From an uncultured Bacteroides sp. (GTDB taxonomy: Bacteria; Bacteroidota; Bacteroidia; Bacteroidales; Bacteroidaceae): a DNA stretch of 64,000 bases. A program made the position numbers and the translations under genes. The first letter of the stretch is position 1. Each line of letters opens with the position of its first letter. The DNA lies in assembly GCA_947646015.1 (NCBI GenBank), contig CANSEY010000003.1, positions 62,001 through 126,000 of the forward strand. The letters are read 5' to 3'. The notes beneath the pieces are model-generated. The model saw only the letters and a program-made list of their open reading frames with translations, was not told where the DNA came from and did no database searches. Below are positions 46,880 through 55,302 of the stretch, one piece after another.

Positions 46880-49800
46880 TTAGAAAGTTATCTCAACCCC
46901 AAAATTGAAGGTACGCATGGGAGGAGCCTCGCAGAACACCTCACCATTAACCGGTACTTCAGGATCATATTGTTTCCATTTGGCCCATGTCAGCAGATTA
47001 CTTCCTGAGAAGTAGACACGTGCATTCTCTATCAATGCCTTTTGTACCCATCTGCCAGGAAGTGTGAAACCAAGTGTCAGGTTCTTGAGGCGGATGTGGT
47101 CGGTACTGTGAATATAGCGGGATGAATTTTGTGGTCCGGCTCCCTGTTCCAATACAAAACGGGGAACATCAGTTCTATCTCCCGGCTTCTGCCAACGGTC
47201 CAAAGCATATACAGGCAGGTTGTATGATTTTTCTTTACTACCGTCAGTTTCTATCAGAGTACCTGTCTTGTCAAAAGAATATCCTCCCAGCGAATAGGTA
47301 AAGGTAAGTCCCAGATCAAACCACTTATAAGAAAGGATGTTAGTAAACCCTCCCGATATCTTAGGATCAGCAGATTTATACGGAATAGCTTGTGCTTTAG
47401 AAGCATCATCAGTCATCTCCCTATTATAATTCCCCTTTTCATCTTGCGTATTGAGATAATAAAGCCCTTTCCCGGTCGACGGGTCTACTCCGGCAAACTC
47501 TTTCACATAAAAACTATTGTAAGGAAGTCCTATTTTATGAATAAACCAAGAGCCCTCGACAGATTGCTTTATATCTCCGTCCAGTGCCACGATTTTATTA
47601 CGGTTATGTGTCAAGTTCAACACCGATGTCCAGTTGAAGTCAGGACCGGCAAAATTAATTGTACGCAGTTCGAACTCCACCCCTTTGTTGTTAAGCTGAC
47701 CGATATTTGCAAGATAATTCAGAAAACCGGTAGTGGAACTGATAGGGCGATTATAAAGCAAGTCCTTTGTATCGCGGTTGTAGTATTCGAGATTCACAAA
47801 GATACGGTCAATAAAAGTCAGGCTAAGCCCAATATTCAGATTATAGTTCTTTTCCCATTTCAGTTTGGGATTGGCTTGAGCAGACTCGTATGAACCTGCT
47901 GCCCCCATATAGTTCTGCCCATAACTGTATAACCCCATATATCCGTAAAAAGCTCCCGGCTGATTACCATTGACACCATAAGAAGCACGGATTTTCACAT
48001 CGTTCAATACCGGCTTCACAGCCTCCATAAAAGGTTCACTACTCAGATGCCACATACCGGAAACAGACCAAAAGTCTCCCCACCGGCTTTCCGGAGCAAG
48101 GCGTGAACTGCCATCGCGGCGATAACTACCTGCAATGTAATAACGATTATCGTAATCATAGTTCAAACGGGACAGATAAGAAATCATTCTGTATGCCTGT
48201 GTAGAAGAAACAAAGCTTTTCAGCACAGCGGCATTATCCGGCTCAAGCAACACATCCGAAGGGAGCTTAGCCTTCTCTCCCATAGCTTTATCACTCTGAT
48301 AGCTTTCCAATTCATAGGCAGCCAAAATGTCAAGGTGATGTTTAGCGGCAAATGTATGGGTATAATTGAGTGAAGTAGATGACAATAACTTACCATATTC
48401 GGTAAATCCCTTTGAGGTCTGAGCATCACTTCCGCTCTTGGGGCCTGCCCCGCTAAGCGGATTCAAATAGCGGGAATCTTTCTGTACAGTATAGTCATAG
48501 CTCAGAGTCTCTTTCAGTTTCAATCCTTTGATGATATCTACCGAAGCATAACCGGTGGAAAACATACGGGTCATACGACTGCGGTTATAGTCAGTACGGA
48601 TGTCACGAAGCGGATTCACATTGGTGCCTGCATAGGACCCCACATAGTTGCCCGAAACGTCGCGCACAGGCATAGAAGGTGTGGCAGATACAGCAACACA
48701 AAGAAAGGGATTGATATTGGAACCGCGCTCCTCGTTCATCTCCTGGCTTATCTGGGTGAACATCATGTTACCTCCTACTTCGACACGGCTACCTATTTTA
48801 TGTGTCATGTTCAGGCGGGCAGAGTAACGGTCCAGATTAGAATTCTCGACCAAACCTTCCTGACGGTTAAAGCCGAGAGAAGCATAAAAAGTAGTTCGCT
48901 CGTTGCCTCCGGAAGCAGTCACCTCGTAGTTTTGATTATGAGCGGTTCGGATCAGTTCTTTCCTCCAGTCAGTATATCCCAGTTCCGGTATTCCTGCATA
49001 TGTATCAATATTGGCATTTGCATATGCTTCGGGAGATTGGAGCCCCTTGTCTACTGCAGAGTTATAAAGACCTTCATAAATCATTTCACGGCGTTGTTCA
49101 CCGTTCAATGTGGGACGGAAGTTGACAGCTGCATTAGAAAAACCTCCGCTGGCACTCAAAGTGACTTTAGTCCGTCCTACCGCTCCTTTCTTGGTAGTGA
49201 TCAGAATCACTCCATTCGCGGCACGCGAGCCGTAAAGAGAAGCGGCGGCGGCATCCTTTATCACTGTAATATTCTCGATATCGGCAGGATTAAGGGTACT
49301 CATTACATTTGTTTTGGCATTATTCATATAGGCGGCATCAGCTCCCGTACCGGCTCCCATACTGCCGGAAGTGACCGGTATACCATCGATAACAAAAAGC
49401 GGTTCATTGGATGCATTGAATGACCCCATACCACGGATACGAATGCTCTGGTTAGCTCCCGGCTGACCGGAACCGGAAGTTATGTTTACCCCCGTTGTCA
49501 TACCTTGCAACTTCTGTTCTACAGAAAGTACCGGTACGTTTTTCAGCATGTCGGCCCGTAAGGTGTTAGCTGATCCGGTAAAGGATGACTTTGAAAAATT
49601 TCCGTATCCAGTCACCACTACTTCATCCAGATTAAGTGATTCGGGTTGCAACACCACATTCAAGACTCCATTCTTCGGCACTTTGACCTCAGACGATTTC
49701 ATTCCTATATAGGATATGACAAGGATTTTATCTGATGGTTCTATTTTCAGAGTGTAACGGCCATCCATATCCGTTACCACTCCCCTTCCCGGTACCCCTT

Positions 49801-49939
49801 TTACGGCAACCGTAGCTCCGATAAGCGGCTGTTTATCCTCCGATGAAGTCACTAAACCTTTTATTTCCAACTGTTGTGCTTGCACATGTATACCACACAG
49901 ACACAACAATACAATCAATATCGCTTTCAAATTTCTCAT
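46880..49939 (-). CDS. SusC/RagA-type TonB-dependent transporter (accessory pair)
   Basis: This 1019-residue outer-membrane receptor has a signal peptide (MRNLKAILIVLLCLCGIHVQA), a carboxypeptidase-like domain (about 25-100, IKGLVTSSEDKQPLIGATVA), the plug start LDEVVVTGYGNFSKSSFTGS and plug motif VIKDAAAASLYGSRAANGVI, and a barrel ending FGVEITF. It lies with its susD between two copies of the peptidase-tail/tRNA-Leu sequence. No polysaccharide-degrading genes or regulator flank it, unlike most such pairs. Confidence 0.95.
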   Translation of the reverse strand: MRNLKAILIVLLCLCGIHVQAQQLEIKGLVTSSEDKQPLIGATVAVKGVPGRGVVTDMDGRYTLKIEPSDKILVISYIGMKSSEVKVPKNGVLNVVLQPESLNLDEVVVTGYGNFSKSSFTGSANTLRADMLKNVPVLSVEQKLQGMTTGVNITSGSGQPGANQSIRIRGMGSFNASNEPLFVIDGIPVTSGSMGAGTGADAAYMNNAKTNVMSTLNPADIENITVIKDAAAASLYGSRAANGVILITTKKGAVGRTKVTLSASGGFSNAAVNFRPTLNGEQRREMIYEGLYNSAVDKGLQSPEAYANANIDTYAGIPELGYTDWRKELIRTAHNQNYEVTASGGNERTTFYASLGFNRQEGLVENSNLDRYSARLNMTHKIGSRVEVGGNMMFTQISQEMNEERGSNINPFLCVAVSATPSMPVRDVSGNYVGSYAGTNVNPLRDIRTDYNRSRMTRMFSTGYASVDIIKGLKLKETLSYDYTVQKDSRYLNPLSGAGPKSGSDAQTSKGFTEYGKLLSSTSLNYTHTFAAKHHLDILAAYELESYQSDKAMGEKAKLPSDVLLEPDNAAVLKSFVSSTQAYRMISYLSRLNYDYDNRYYIAGSYRRDGSSRLAPESRWGDFWSVSGMWHLSSEPFMEAVKPVLNDVKIRASYGVNGNQPGAFYGYMGLYSYGQNYMGAAGSYESAQANPKLKWEKNYNLNIGLSLTFIDRIFVNLEYYNRDTKDLLYNRPISSTTGFLNYLANIGQLNNKGVEFELRTINFAGPDFNWTSVLNLTHNRNKIVALDGDIKQSVEGSWFIHKIGLPYNSFYVKEFAGVDPSTGKGLYYLNTQDEKGNYNREMTDDASKAQAIPYKSADPKISGGFTNILSYKWFDLGLTFTYSLGGYSFDKTGTLIETDGSKEKSYNLPVYALDRWQKPGDRTDVPRFVLEQGAGPQNSSRYIHSTDHIRLKNLTLGFTLPGRWVQKALIENARVYFSGSNLLTWAKWKQYDPEVPVNGEVFCEAPPMRTFNFGVEITF

Positions 49940-50160
49940 TGGCTAATCCTTTTAAATCTACAAATACCTATTTGCATTTATACTCCAATAATTATACCTC
50001 AAAAAATACTGGTGAAGTAAGCAAATCATAAACATCAGTATATAAAAGAATTAAGTCTTCAAGAAAGAGCCGGAATAAAAAGACGGATTGTAGAATTGTT
50101 CCACATTTATGAGGAGCAGTTCTACAACCCGCTTTACAAAACATCGATATCACAAAACAG
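49940..50160. other. Upstream region of the accessory susC
   Basis: This AT-rich region presumably carries the susC promoter on the minus strand. I could not pick a convincing -33/-7 pair. No gene was found in it. Confidence 0.5.
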
Positions 50161-50253
50161 GAACCAAGCATTAAGGTAGATATGCTGCAAGAAGACGAAA
50201 TGAGAGGAAAAAATATATTGATAGAGATCGCCCGCAGATTCCTCAGTGAATAA
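50161..50253 (+). pseudogene. Diverged 3' fragment of the S41 peptidase gene (right copy)
   Basis: The frame reads EPSIKVDMLQEDEMRGKNIL to a TAA stop and matches the last ~30 residues of the peptidase at 44177-45208 (EPDIKADMLQEDELRGKDTL). The similarity also runs on through the untranslated bases into the tRNA. The rest of the gene is absent. Confidence 0.82.
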
Positions 50254-50269
50254 CTTTATTGCCTATAAA

Positions 50270-50300
50270 TTTGTAAAATCGGAAAAAGTATCTATCTTTG
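50270..50300 (+). promoter_or_regulatory. tRNA-Leu promoter
   Basis: TTTG (50270-50273) and TATCTTTG (50293-50300) are separated by 19 bases, a very good match to the Bacteroides -33/-7 pattern. Transcription should start near 50308. Confidence 0.75.
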
Positions 50301-50334
50301 CAGCGCAAACTCCAAACGAGTGAGCATTTAGTGA

Positions 50335-50416
50335 GCGGATGTGGCGTAATTGGTAGCCGCGCCAGACTTAGGATCTGGTGTCTCGCGACGTGTAGGTTCG
50401 AGTCCTATCATCCGCA
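50335..50416 (+). tRNA. tRNA-Leu (anticodon TAG)
   Basis: The acceptor arms GCGGATG and CATCCGC pair, followed by discriminator A. The anticodon stem CCAGA/TCTGG encloses the loop CTTAGGA with anticodon TAG (50369-50371). A variable arm and the T-loop GTTCGAGTC are present. It reads CUA-type leucine codons. It is followed by a terminator at 50446-50476. Confidence 0.95.
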
Positions 50417-50445
50417 CAAACTTTCAATGTTTTACAGACAGAAAC

Positions 50446-50476
50446 CCGCTAAAACTGTAGTTTTAGCGGTTTTTTT
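50446..50476 (+). terminator. Terminator after tRNA-Leu
   Basis: CCGCTAAAAC (50446-50455) and GTTTTAGCGG (50460-50469) pair around TGTA and are followed by seven Ts. Confidence 0.9.
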
Positions 50477-51422
50477 ATCTGTAACAGATAAGCTATCCGA
50501 AAAATACAAACAAAAAAAACAGACACCGGCTGAATAAGATAGCTCAGGTTTCGGAAGTGAGTTTACGCCGTCTGAACCGGTATCTTCCTCCTTATACCTT
50601 TCTTCAATTAACATTGTTAACGTCTTTTGCAGGTTGTCAGGTTCTTGTGCGCAAATAACAAGTCTTTTGCATTTAAAGAACTTCTTATTCACATCCAAAG
50701 AACAAGCTTTAACTCTGTGTTAAAACAAAGCTTTTGAGGACAGAAATCTTACTTCTTAAAGATATTGATTTTCAGATGGTTTAGTCTAAGATTCGCTTCC
50801 TCACCTCACGGATGGACTCTGCGGGCGAAAGCCGGGATACTTCCTTTTTTGTCAACTATAAAAGAGGGCTTACACGTCCGAAAACTGAATTAGATTCCAT
50901 GAGTAAAAGAAAACTTACCACCAAATTTGAAGAAGAACCATTTTTCGCCTTTCGATCTTCCATCTTACACCCGCCGTTTTGGGAGCACATCAGGAACTAA
51001 TTCACTGACTTACAACAGAAAGAAGTTCACTTTTCAAGTAAAAATATCGTTTAGAGCATTTTGTTTTCCTTTAATGTTTAACCGAAAATGGTATACTATG
51101 TTATATCAGCCCGGGTAGCAGGACTCATCATAAAACACTTAGATACAATCCATTAAAGAGTTTATGTTTTAAGATACCAACTGCCTTGTTTCTTCCAGAT
51201 TCTTATTTGATATTGATTTGAAAACTCACTAACCTGACCGATAATCTATCTTAAGGTTAAACCCAATAGCATCACTTAGTCTGATAATTGCAAAGCAAAA
51301 AGAGAACCGCTGTCCTCCGGGGGGATAGAGTGACAGCGGTTCGGCGAGCTAACTGGTTAGGTGAGCGGGATTTAGATTCAAGGCCAATTATAAAAGAAAA
51401 TTGATCATGAAAGATTAAAGTG
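50477..51422. other. Gene-poor stretch after tRNA-Leu
   Basis: I see no credible gene here. Short frames lack family features or starts with a binding site. One strong hairpin lies at 51304-51342. Confidence 0.6.
51304..51342. repeat. Strong hairpin with 11-base arms
   Basis: GAACCGCTGTC and GACAGCGGTTC pair perfectly around a 17-base loop containing GGGGGG. There is no T tract on either side, so a terminator role is uncertain. It lies about 80 bases past the stop of the small minus-strand frame at 51423. Confidence 0.6.
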
Positions 51423-51773
51423 CTATAGTCCGTCTATAATGACAGGCGTTTTGTGATAACGGCTCTTTTTGCACATTTGGTTGATTCGGGATTTATATTT
51501 AGGAGTAGCATAGGCATAACTTGGCGTAACTTTTAAATATGAATATTTCACCTTATGAATTTCTAAAAGAAGTTCGGCCACAAAGACAATCATTTCTGAA
51601 CGTTCGACCATGCAGGGGGAGCAGAAACAAACTAAATATTCAGGGTCACGAGTGGAAAGCACATAACGTAGAGTCTTCTTACCTCGCTGGAAAATATATT
51701 CCAACCGATACCATCCGCTTGCGTTGGTTCTCCGCCGATGGAAATACAGGATTTTAATAATAGGTTTGCCCAT
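51423..51773 (-). CDS. Small basic protein of unknown function (uncertain gene)
   Basis: This 116-residue frame has no family I recognise. It is rich in Lys, Arg and Tyr, with a hydrophobic helix-like patch (MIVFVAELLLEIHKV, about 61-75) and CFCSPC near residue 50. It is the only plausible coding frame in a 2-kb gap, and its length exceeds what chance easily gives in AT-rich DNA. Against it are the lack of a clear ribosome site and of any known neighbour. It may be real or a relic of a mobile element. Confidence 0.35.
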   Translation of the reverse strand: MGKPIIKILYFHRRRTNASGWYRLEYIFQRGKKTLRYVLSTRDPEYLVCFCSPCMVERSEMIVFVAELLLEIHKVKYSYLKVTPSYAYATPKYKSRINQMCKKSRYHKTPVIIDGL

Positions 51774-51805
51774 AGCACAAACGTATAATCGGGCAGGGAA
51801 GAATG

Positions 51806-51909
51806 AACGGCCCTGCTGACCCGCTTGTACTATCAGACTTTCAAAGCCGAAACAAAGAAAGAAAAATATGCTAACCCATTACAAGTTAGACACGGGGGCA
51901 GGAGCCGTT
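51806..51909. repeat. Structured repeat R1
   Basis: The ends AACGGCCCTGC and GCAGGAGCCGTT pair with one bulged A. The inside contains ACCCGCTTG, then AACAAAGAAA and ATATGCTAACCCATTACA. These inner blocks recur in R2 at 52139-52240, while the stem bases differ in a compensating way. It may be a non-coding RNA or a miniature element. Confidence 0.6.
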
Positions 51910-51920
51910 TTTATCCAGAA

Positions 51921-51952
51921 ACTGTAGGTATATAAAATTATACACCTACAGT
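51921..51952. repeat. Near-perfect 32-base palindrome
   Basis: ACTGTAGGTATATA and TATACACCTACAGT are inverted, with one mismatch and an AAAT centre. It follows R1 by 11 bases. It could end R1 transcription or be a protein or recombination site. Confidence 0.55.
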
Positions 51953-52138
51953 TAGTGTAAAACAAAGGTGATTTCTCCCCTTTGTTTCTGCCTTACAAAA
52001 ATCTGATAGTACACCACAAAGATGGTGATAATTTTTGAATTACCATAGCAAACGGCTAAAAAATGTATAATGAAACACTTTTGGCGATGGGATTGTTTGC
52101 TGAACGCTCTTTGTATAGGGGGAATTTAACGAGAAGAG

Positions 52139-52240
52139 AACGGTTCTACTTACCCGCTTGAACTACATCAATTTCAATGCGAAACAAAGAAAAAAACATA
52201 TGCCGACCCATTACAGTATCAGGCACGGAGCAGAACCGTT
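52139..52240. repeat. Structured repeat R2
   Basis: The ends AACGGTTCT and AGAACCGTT pair perfectly. Inner blocks ACCCGCTTG, AACAAAGAAA and ATATGCCGACCCATTACA match R1. Two C-G pairs of the R1 stem are T-A here, so pairing is kept while sequence changes. Confidence 0.6.
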
Positions 52241-52310
52241 TATCTAAAGCTATCAAATAGCCGTCTTTCAGCAGCCGCCAAGTAACAGGCAATGCTGACG
52301 CTTGGGGGAA

Positions 52311-52409
52311 CACACAAAGGTGCACATAATTTCCGGTATCACCAGCACAGTACCTACACATTTTTTTCCTTTTTTCTTAAACTCTCCTAAGGACACGGAC
52401 GGACAGCCG
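52311..52409 (+). repeat. Direct repeat, left copy (flanks the rhuM gene)
   Basis: About 99 bases, closely matching 53386-53483 in the same orientation with about ten differences. Shared blocks include AAAGGTGCACATAATTTCCG and GACACGGACGG. Confidence 0.85.
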
Positions 52410-52432
52410 ACCTGTCCTTGTGTGAATAAGGA

Positions 52433-53304
52433 TTATAATAAATCAGTGATTATCTTGGCTGGCATTTCCATTTTAGAAAAAGCAAAAAGTTTTTTGCCAA
52501 GATCCTTAAGTGAAGCTCCTATATGATAGACCTCTAAATTATCTATAATTAAAAATCGATCATGTGCGTGCTGGTAGGTACGTATATCTATTGGGGGTAT
52601 TGACTGTTGTGCTTTGTCAAATCTAATTCTAACTGTGGAGTTACTTGCTTGGTATATATGATAGAAGTCACTCCGGGCAAACGTTTACTCAATAGTAAGA
52701 GCACGCTTTCATCGACAAAGTTGTCAATCAATACTAAAGATGACTTTGCAGACTTTATCAACTGAGCGGAAAAGACATAGGCATCGAAAATCTGTCCGTT
52801 GAAAAAGACACCTTCAATAGGAGGTAATGAAGTCCGGACGAAAAAGTCGACTTTGTTTGTTAACTCTTCCAGTTGCCGGTCATGGGTGTTTGCTTTGTTT
52901 TCCAACTGCTCCACGCGCTGATTGATTGCGTAGCCTTTTAATAGATATTCTTTAAGTACTCCTGTTGACCATTGGCGGAACTGGACTCCTCGCTTGGAAT
53001 TCACACGATAACCTACGGAAATAATCATATCCAGATTATAATATTCAAGAATGCGGGTAACCTTTCTATTACCTTCCATTCGAACTGTTCGGAATTTCCG
53101 AACAGTTGATTCAGCAGATAATTCATCTGAGTCATATATATTTCTTATATGCTCACTGATATTGGCTTTACTTGACTGGAATAAGTTAACAATTTGTGCT
53201 TGTGTCAACCAAACGGTTTCATTCTCTATTCGCACTTCCAGTTTTATAGTATTGTCTGGTTGGTATAGTATTATTTCTCCGTGTTCCATATTAGTATTTG
53301 CCAT
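52433..53304 (-). pseudogene. RhuM-family gene with a frameshift near its 3' end
   Basis: The protein starts MANTNMEHGEIILYQPDNTI (ATG at 53304; an in-frame ATG at 53358 is also possible). It has the RhuM/Fic-associated N-terminal region (VWLTQAQIVNLFQSSKANIS, YYNLDMIISVGYRVNSKRG, FRQWSTGVLKEYLLKGYAIN) and a C-terminal segment (LVLIDNFVDESVLLLLSKR). The frame stops at 52588 after NSQYPQ. One extra C in the C5 run (G5 at 52593-52597 on the plus strand) would restore PIDIRTYQHAHDRFLIIDNL and GASLKDLGKKLFAFSKM, the expected family ending, down to a stop at 52433. So it is a recent pseudogene, a phase-variable gene or a sequencing error. RhuM proteins are linked to virulence and defence islands, with no settled function. 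Confidence 0.8.
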
Positions 53305-53358
53305 ATTTTTCAAAATTATTTTTTCGTAATCAAGTGATTCACGGCTCTGTTGCCCCAT

Positions 53359-53710
53359 TACGAAATTAATATGGGTGTGGAATCACACACAAAGGTGCAC
53401 ATAATTTCCGGTATCACCAGCGCAGCCCCTACACATTTTTTCCTTTTTTCTTAAACATCCATCAAGACACGGACGGGCAGCCGGCAATGAATTTCGGCAG
53501 AAAATACCGCACGACGTAGGAGCGCAGGATATTTTGTGCTGAAATAGCGTAGCGGTCATTGATGGATGAACGTCTGCGGCCTATCTTTGTGCGAGAAAAG
53601 AGGAAAAAGTACGTCTATCGCTTGCCTTCGTCTTCCGGGTTGAAAGGGTAGTTGAATCATAAATCTTTGTAATTGCTGAACTTTTCGTTTGTTTATATGT
53701 AATATATACG
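53359..53710. other. Intergenic region between rhuM and higB
   Basis: Besides the right direct repeat it contains a GC-richer stretch (about 53484-53640) that looks like a leftover of other DNA. I recognise no gene in it. Confidence 0.5.
53386..53483 (+). repeat. Direct repeat, right copy (flanks the rhuM gene)
   Basis: See the left copy at 52311-52409. The two copies enclose the rhuM gene, giving a unit of about 1.1 kb. Confidence 0.85.
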
Positions 53711-53730
53711 TTACCATTGTCGAATGGTAA
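53711..53730. promoter_or_regulatory. Candidate HigA operator
   Basis: TTACCATT and AATGGTAA are perfect 8-base arms around GTCG, 40 bases before the higB start. Antitoxins of this type bind such palindromes in their own promoter. Confidence 0.65.
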
Positions 53731-53770
53731 AGAAGGTTAGGGAACTCCTTTTGCATAAGTCGTACTTTAT

Positions 53771-54055
53771 ATGGAGCAATCTCCAAAAGTACAAAACAAG
53801 ATTACTAAAATCTTAGAATATATAGAATGTATCCCGACGAAGTATCTTAAACACATGGAGAGCACAGACGGTCTGTATGAAATGCGTATCACCTTAGGGA
53901 GCGATATATTTTGTGTCTTCTGTTTTTTCGATAAGGGACGATTAGTGGTTTTGCTTTCCGGTTTTCAGAAAAAGACGCAGAAAACCCCTAAAAAAGAGAT
54001 AGACAAGGCTGTCCGATTGATGGCCCAATATTATGATGATAAAAAAAGGAGGTAA
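53771..54055 (+). CDS. higB: HigB/RelE-type toxin (phage Gp49-like family)
   Basis: This 94-residue protein has the RelE-superfamily pattern: KYLKHMESTDGLYEMRITLGSDIFCVFCFFDKGRLVVLLSGFQKKTQKTPKKEIDKA, of which GLYEMRI, RVLCFF-like FCVFCFF and LSGFQKKTQKTP are the useful parts. Members cut mRNA on the ribosome. Gene order is toxin first, then antitoxin, as in HigBA. Its stop TAA shares its last A with the ATG of higA. Confidence 0.9.
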   Translation: MEQSPKVQNKITKILEYIECIPTKYLKHMESTDGLYEMRITLGSDIFCVFCFFDKGRLVVLLSGFQKKTQKTPKKEIDKAVRLMAQYYDDKKRR

Positions 54056-54348
54056 TGATGGATATAACAACATTAGATCAATTTAAAGATGAAATTTACG
54101 GTGTAAAAGGTACACCCAGACGAGACAATTTGGAGCGTGAGCTGGAAACACTGCGCATTGGTGTTCAAATCCGCAATGCCCGTCAGAAGAAAGAAATGAC
54201 GCAGGCACAACTGGCCGAGCGCATTAATAAAAAGCGTACGTTTATCTCTAAAGTAGAGAATGATGGAGGTAACTTGACCCTGAAAACCCTGATAGATATA
54301 GTTGAAAGGGGGCTTGGCGGTAAACTGAATATCGAAGTAAAAATTTAA
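54055..54348 (+). CDS. higA: HigA-type antitoxin, helix-turn-helix
   Basis: This 97-residue protein has a XRE helix-turn-helix at about 35-90 (GVQIRNARQKKEMTQAQLAERINKKRTFISKVEN, quoted by its core TQAQLAERINKKRTFISKVE). It should neutralise HigB and repress the operon. The start overlaps the toxin stop by one base (TAATG). A full AAAGGAGGT ribosome-binding site just before is rare in Bacteroides and suggests foreign origin or strong antitoxin translation. Confidence 0.92.
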   Translation: MMDITTLDQFKDEIYGVKGTPRRDNLERELETLRIGVQIRNARQKKEMTQAQLAERINKKRTFISKVENDGGNLTLKTLIDIVERGLGGKLNIEVKI

Positions 54349-54353
54349 ACGGT

Positions 54354-54387
54354 TTCGCCCGGATGATAGAAATATCACCCGGGCGAA
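54354..54387 (+). terminator. Terminator hairpin after higA
   Basis: TTCGCCCGG and CCGGGCGAA pair, extended inward by TGATA and TATCA around GAAA. The T tract is weak (AATTATTT). Confidence 0.7.
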
Positions 54388-54478
54388 TTATTTATGGCCG
54401 GTCCATTCAAAGAGCTATATATAAAACATACAACTCCTATCAAAAATCTATTAAGGTATTGATAGCCGCCACGGAATA

Positions 54479-54907
54479 TTACTCACTCATACGGGGATAT
54501 CTCGGTGTTGAGATCGTTACATCCGGATAGAAACTCAATGCGGAAGCCAAAGGCGTACAATAATCTACGAAAGCATTGGCAGTCCAGTCACTGGGCGCTG
54601 TACCTTGTAAACGATTCAGGCGTAGTCTGGCATCAGCACTTGTCGTTCCCTCGACAGCGGGAAATACCTGACCGACATCTGTTTTGATATTAGCCATAAA
54701 ATAGAGATACTGTGCAGAGCTGGGCACACCGCTGATAGTACCCCCTTTTCCACTTGTCGCCGCAAAGGAAGTGTTGGCTAGCGTAGTCACTTCTTCCGGT
54801 ATCAACTGGCGTTGGAAAATACTGGTATAAGCATTATCGAGGACTTATCATCACAAGCAAACAGTGCCCCAACTAACATTGTCAGTAAAATCGTTTCTTT
54901 TAATCAT
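54479..54907 (-). pseudogene. Broken lipoprotein gene of unknown family
   Basis: The longest frame (54479-54805) encodes a domain without a start (IPEEVTTLANTSFAATSGKG, ending PDVTISTPRYPRMSE). Reading upstream, a different frame gives a lipoprotein signal, TILLTMLVGALFACDDKSS. Joining them needs a one-base change near 54840, and linking the signal to the ATG at 54907 needs another in an A run. I do not recognise the family. It is probably a decayed lipoprotein gene whose neighbours were lost. Confidence 0.6.
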
Positions 54908-55302
54908 AACTAGTTTTTTATGAGTTGATAATAGAGATTTCGCCATTTTGGACACCATCTATCATGAAAAAATTTTCTAGCATCATTGTTTATTTTATCC
55001 AGCCTAGACAATTAACAATTAGATAATAGATGCAATTCGAAAAGCTCTTTAATTAAAGCACATAATTCCATACAATTATATAGAATCCAACAACCATCAT
55101 AAGGTAAATATATCATACTAGAAACTTCTTCTACATTTGTCGGATTCCAAGTCCGATATATGTTAAAAGTGCAGGGAGTTTCCATCTGTTCACATCTTTT
55201 TCGACTTTTATTTGTTTCATTGGATACTTTTGCCGTCGATATAACTATCGAGTATCTGAAAGAGAGCTGGCAGAAGATGTGTTAAATCAAAAGAGTTATA
55301 CA
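54908..55302. other. Upstream region of the right-hand susC
   Basis: AT-rich, no gene seen. A -7 box TACTTTTG (55225-55232) would give a leader of about 64 bases. No regulator gene lies here. Confidence 0.5.
55225..55232 (+). promoter_or_regulatory. Probable -7 box of the beta-glucan susC promoter
   Basis: TACTTTTG fits TAnnTTTG; no good -33 box at 19-21 bases. Confidence 0.45.

Larger units (their letters stand above)
51774..52432. other. Non-coding stretch with two related structured repeats
   Basis: No gene is visible. The stretch holds the two related structured repeats at 51806-51909 and 52139-52240, the palindrome at 51921-51952 and the left direct repeat at 52311-52409. Confidence 0.65.

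Noticed and set aside
50812-51118. Two short overlapping plus-strand frames after tRNA-Leu
   Set aside because: No ribosome-binding site, family or conserved pattern was seen; length is within chance.
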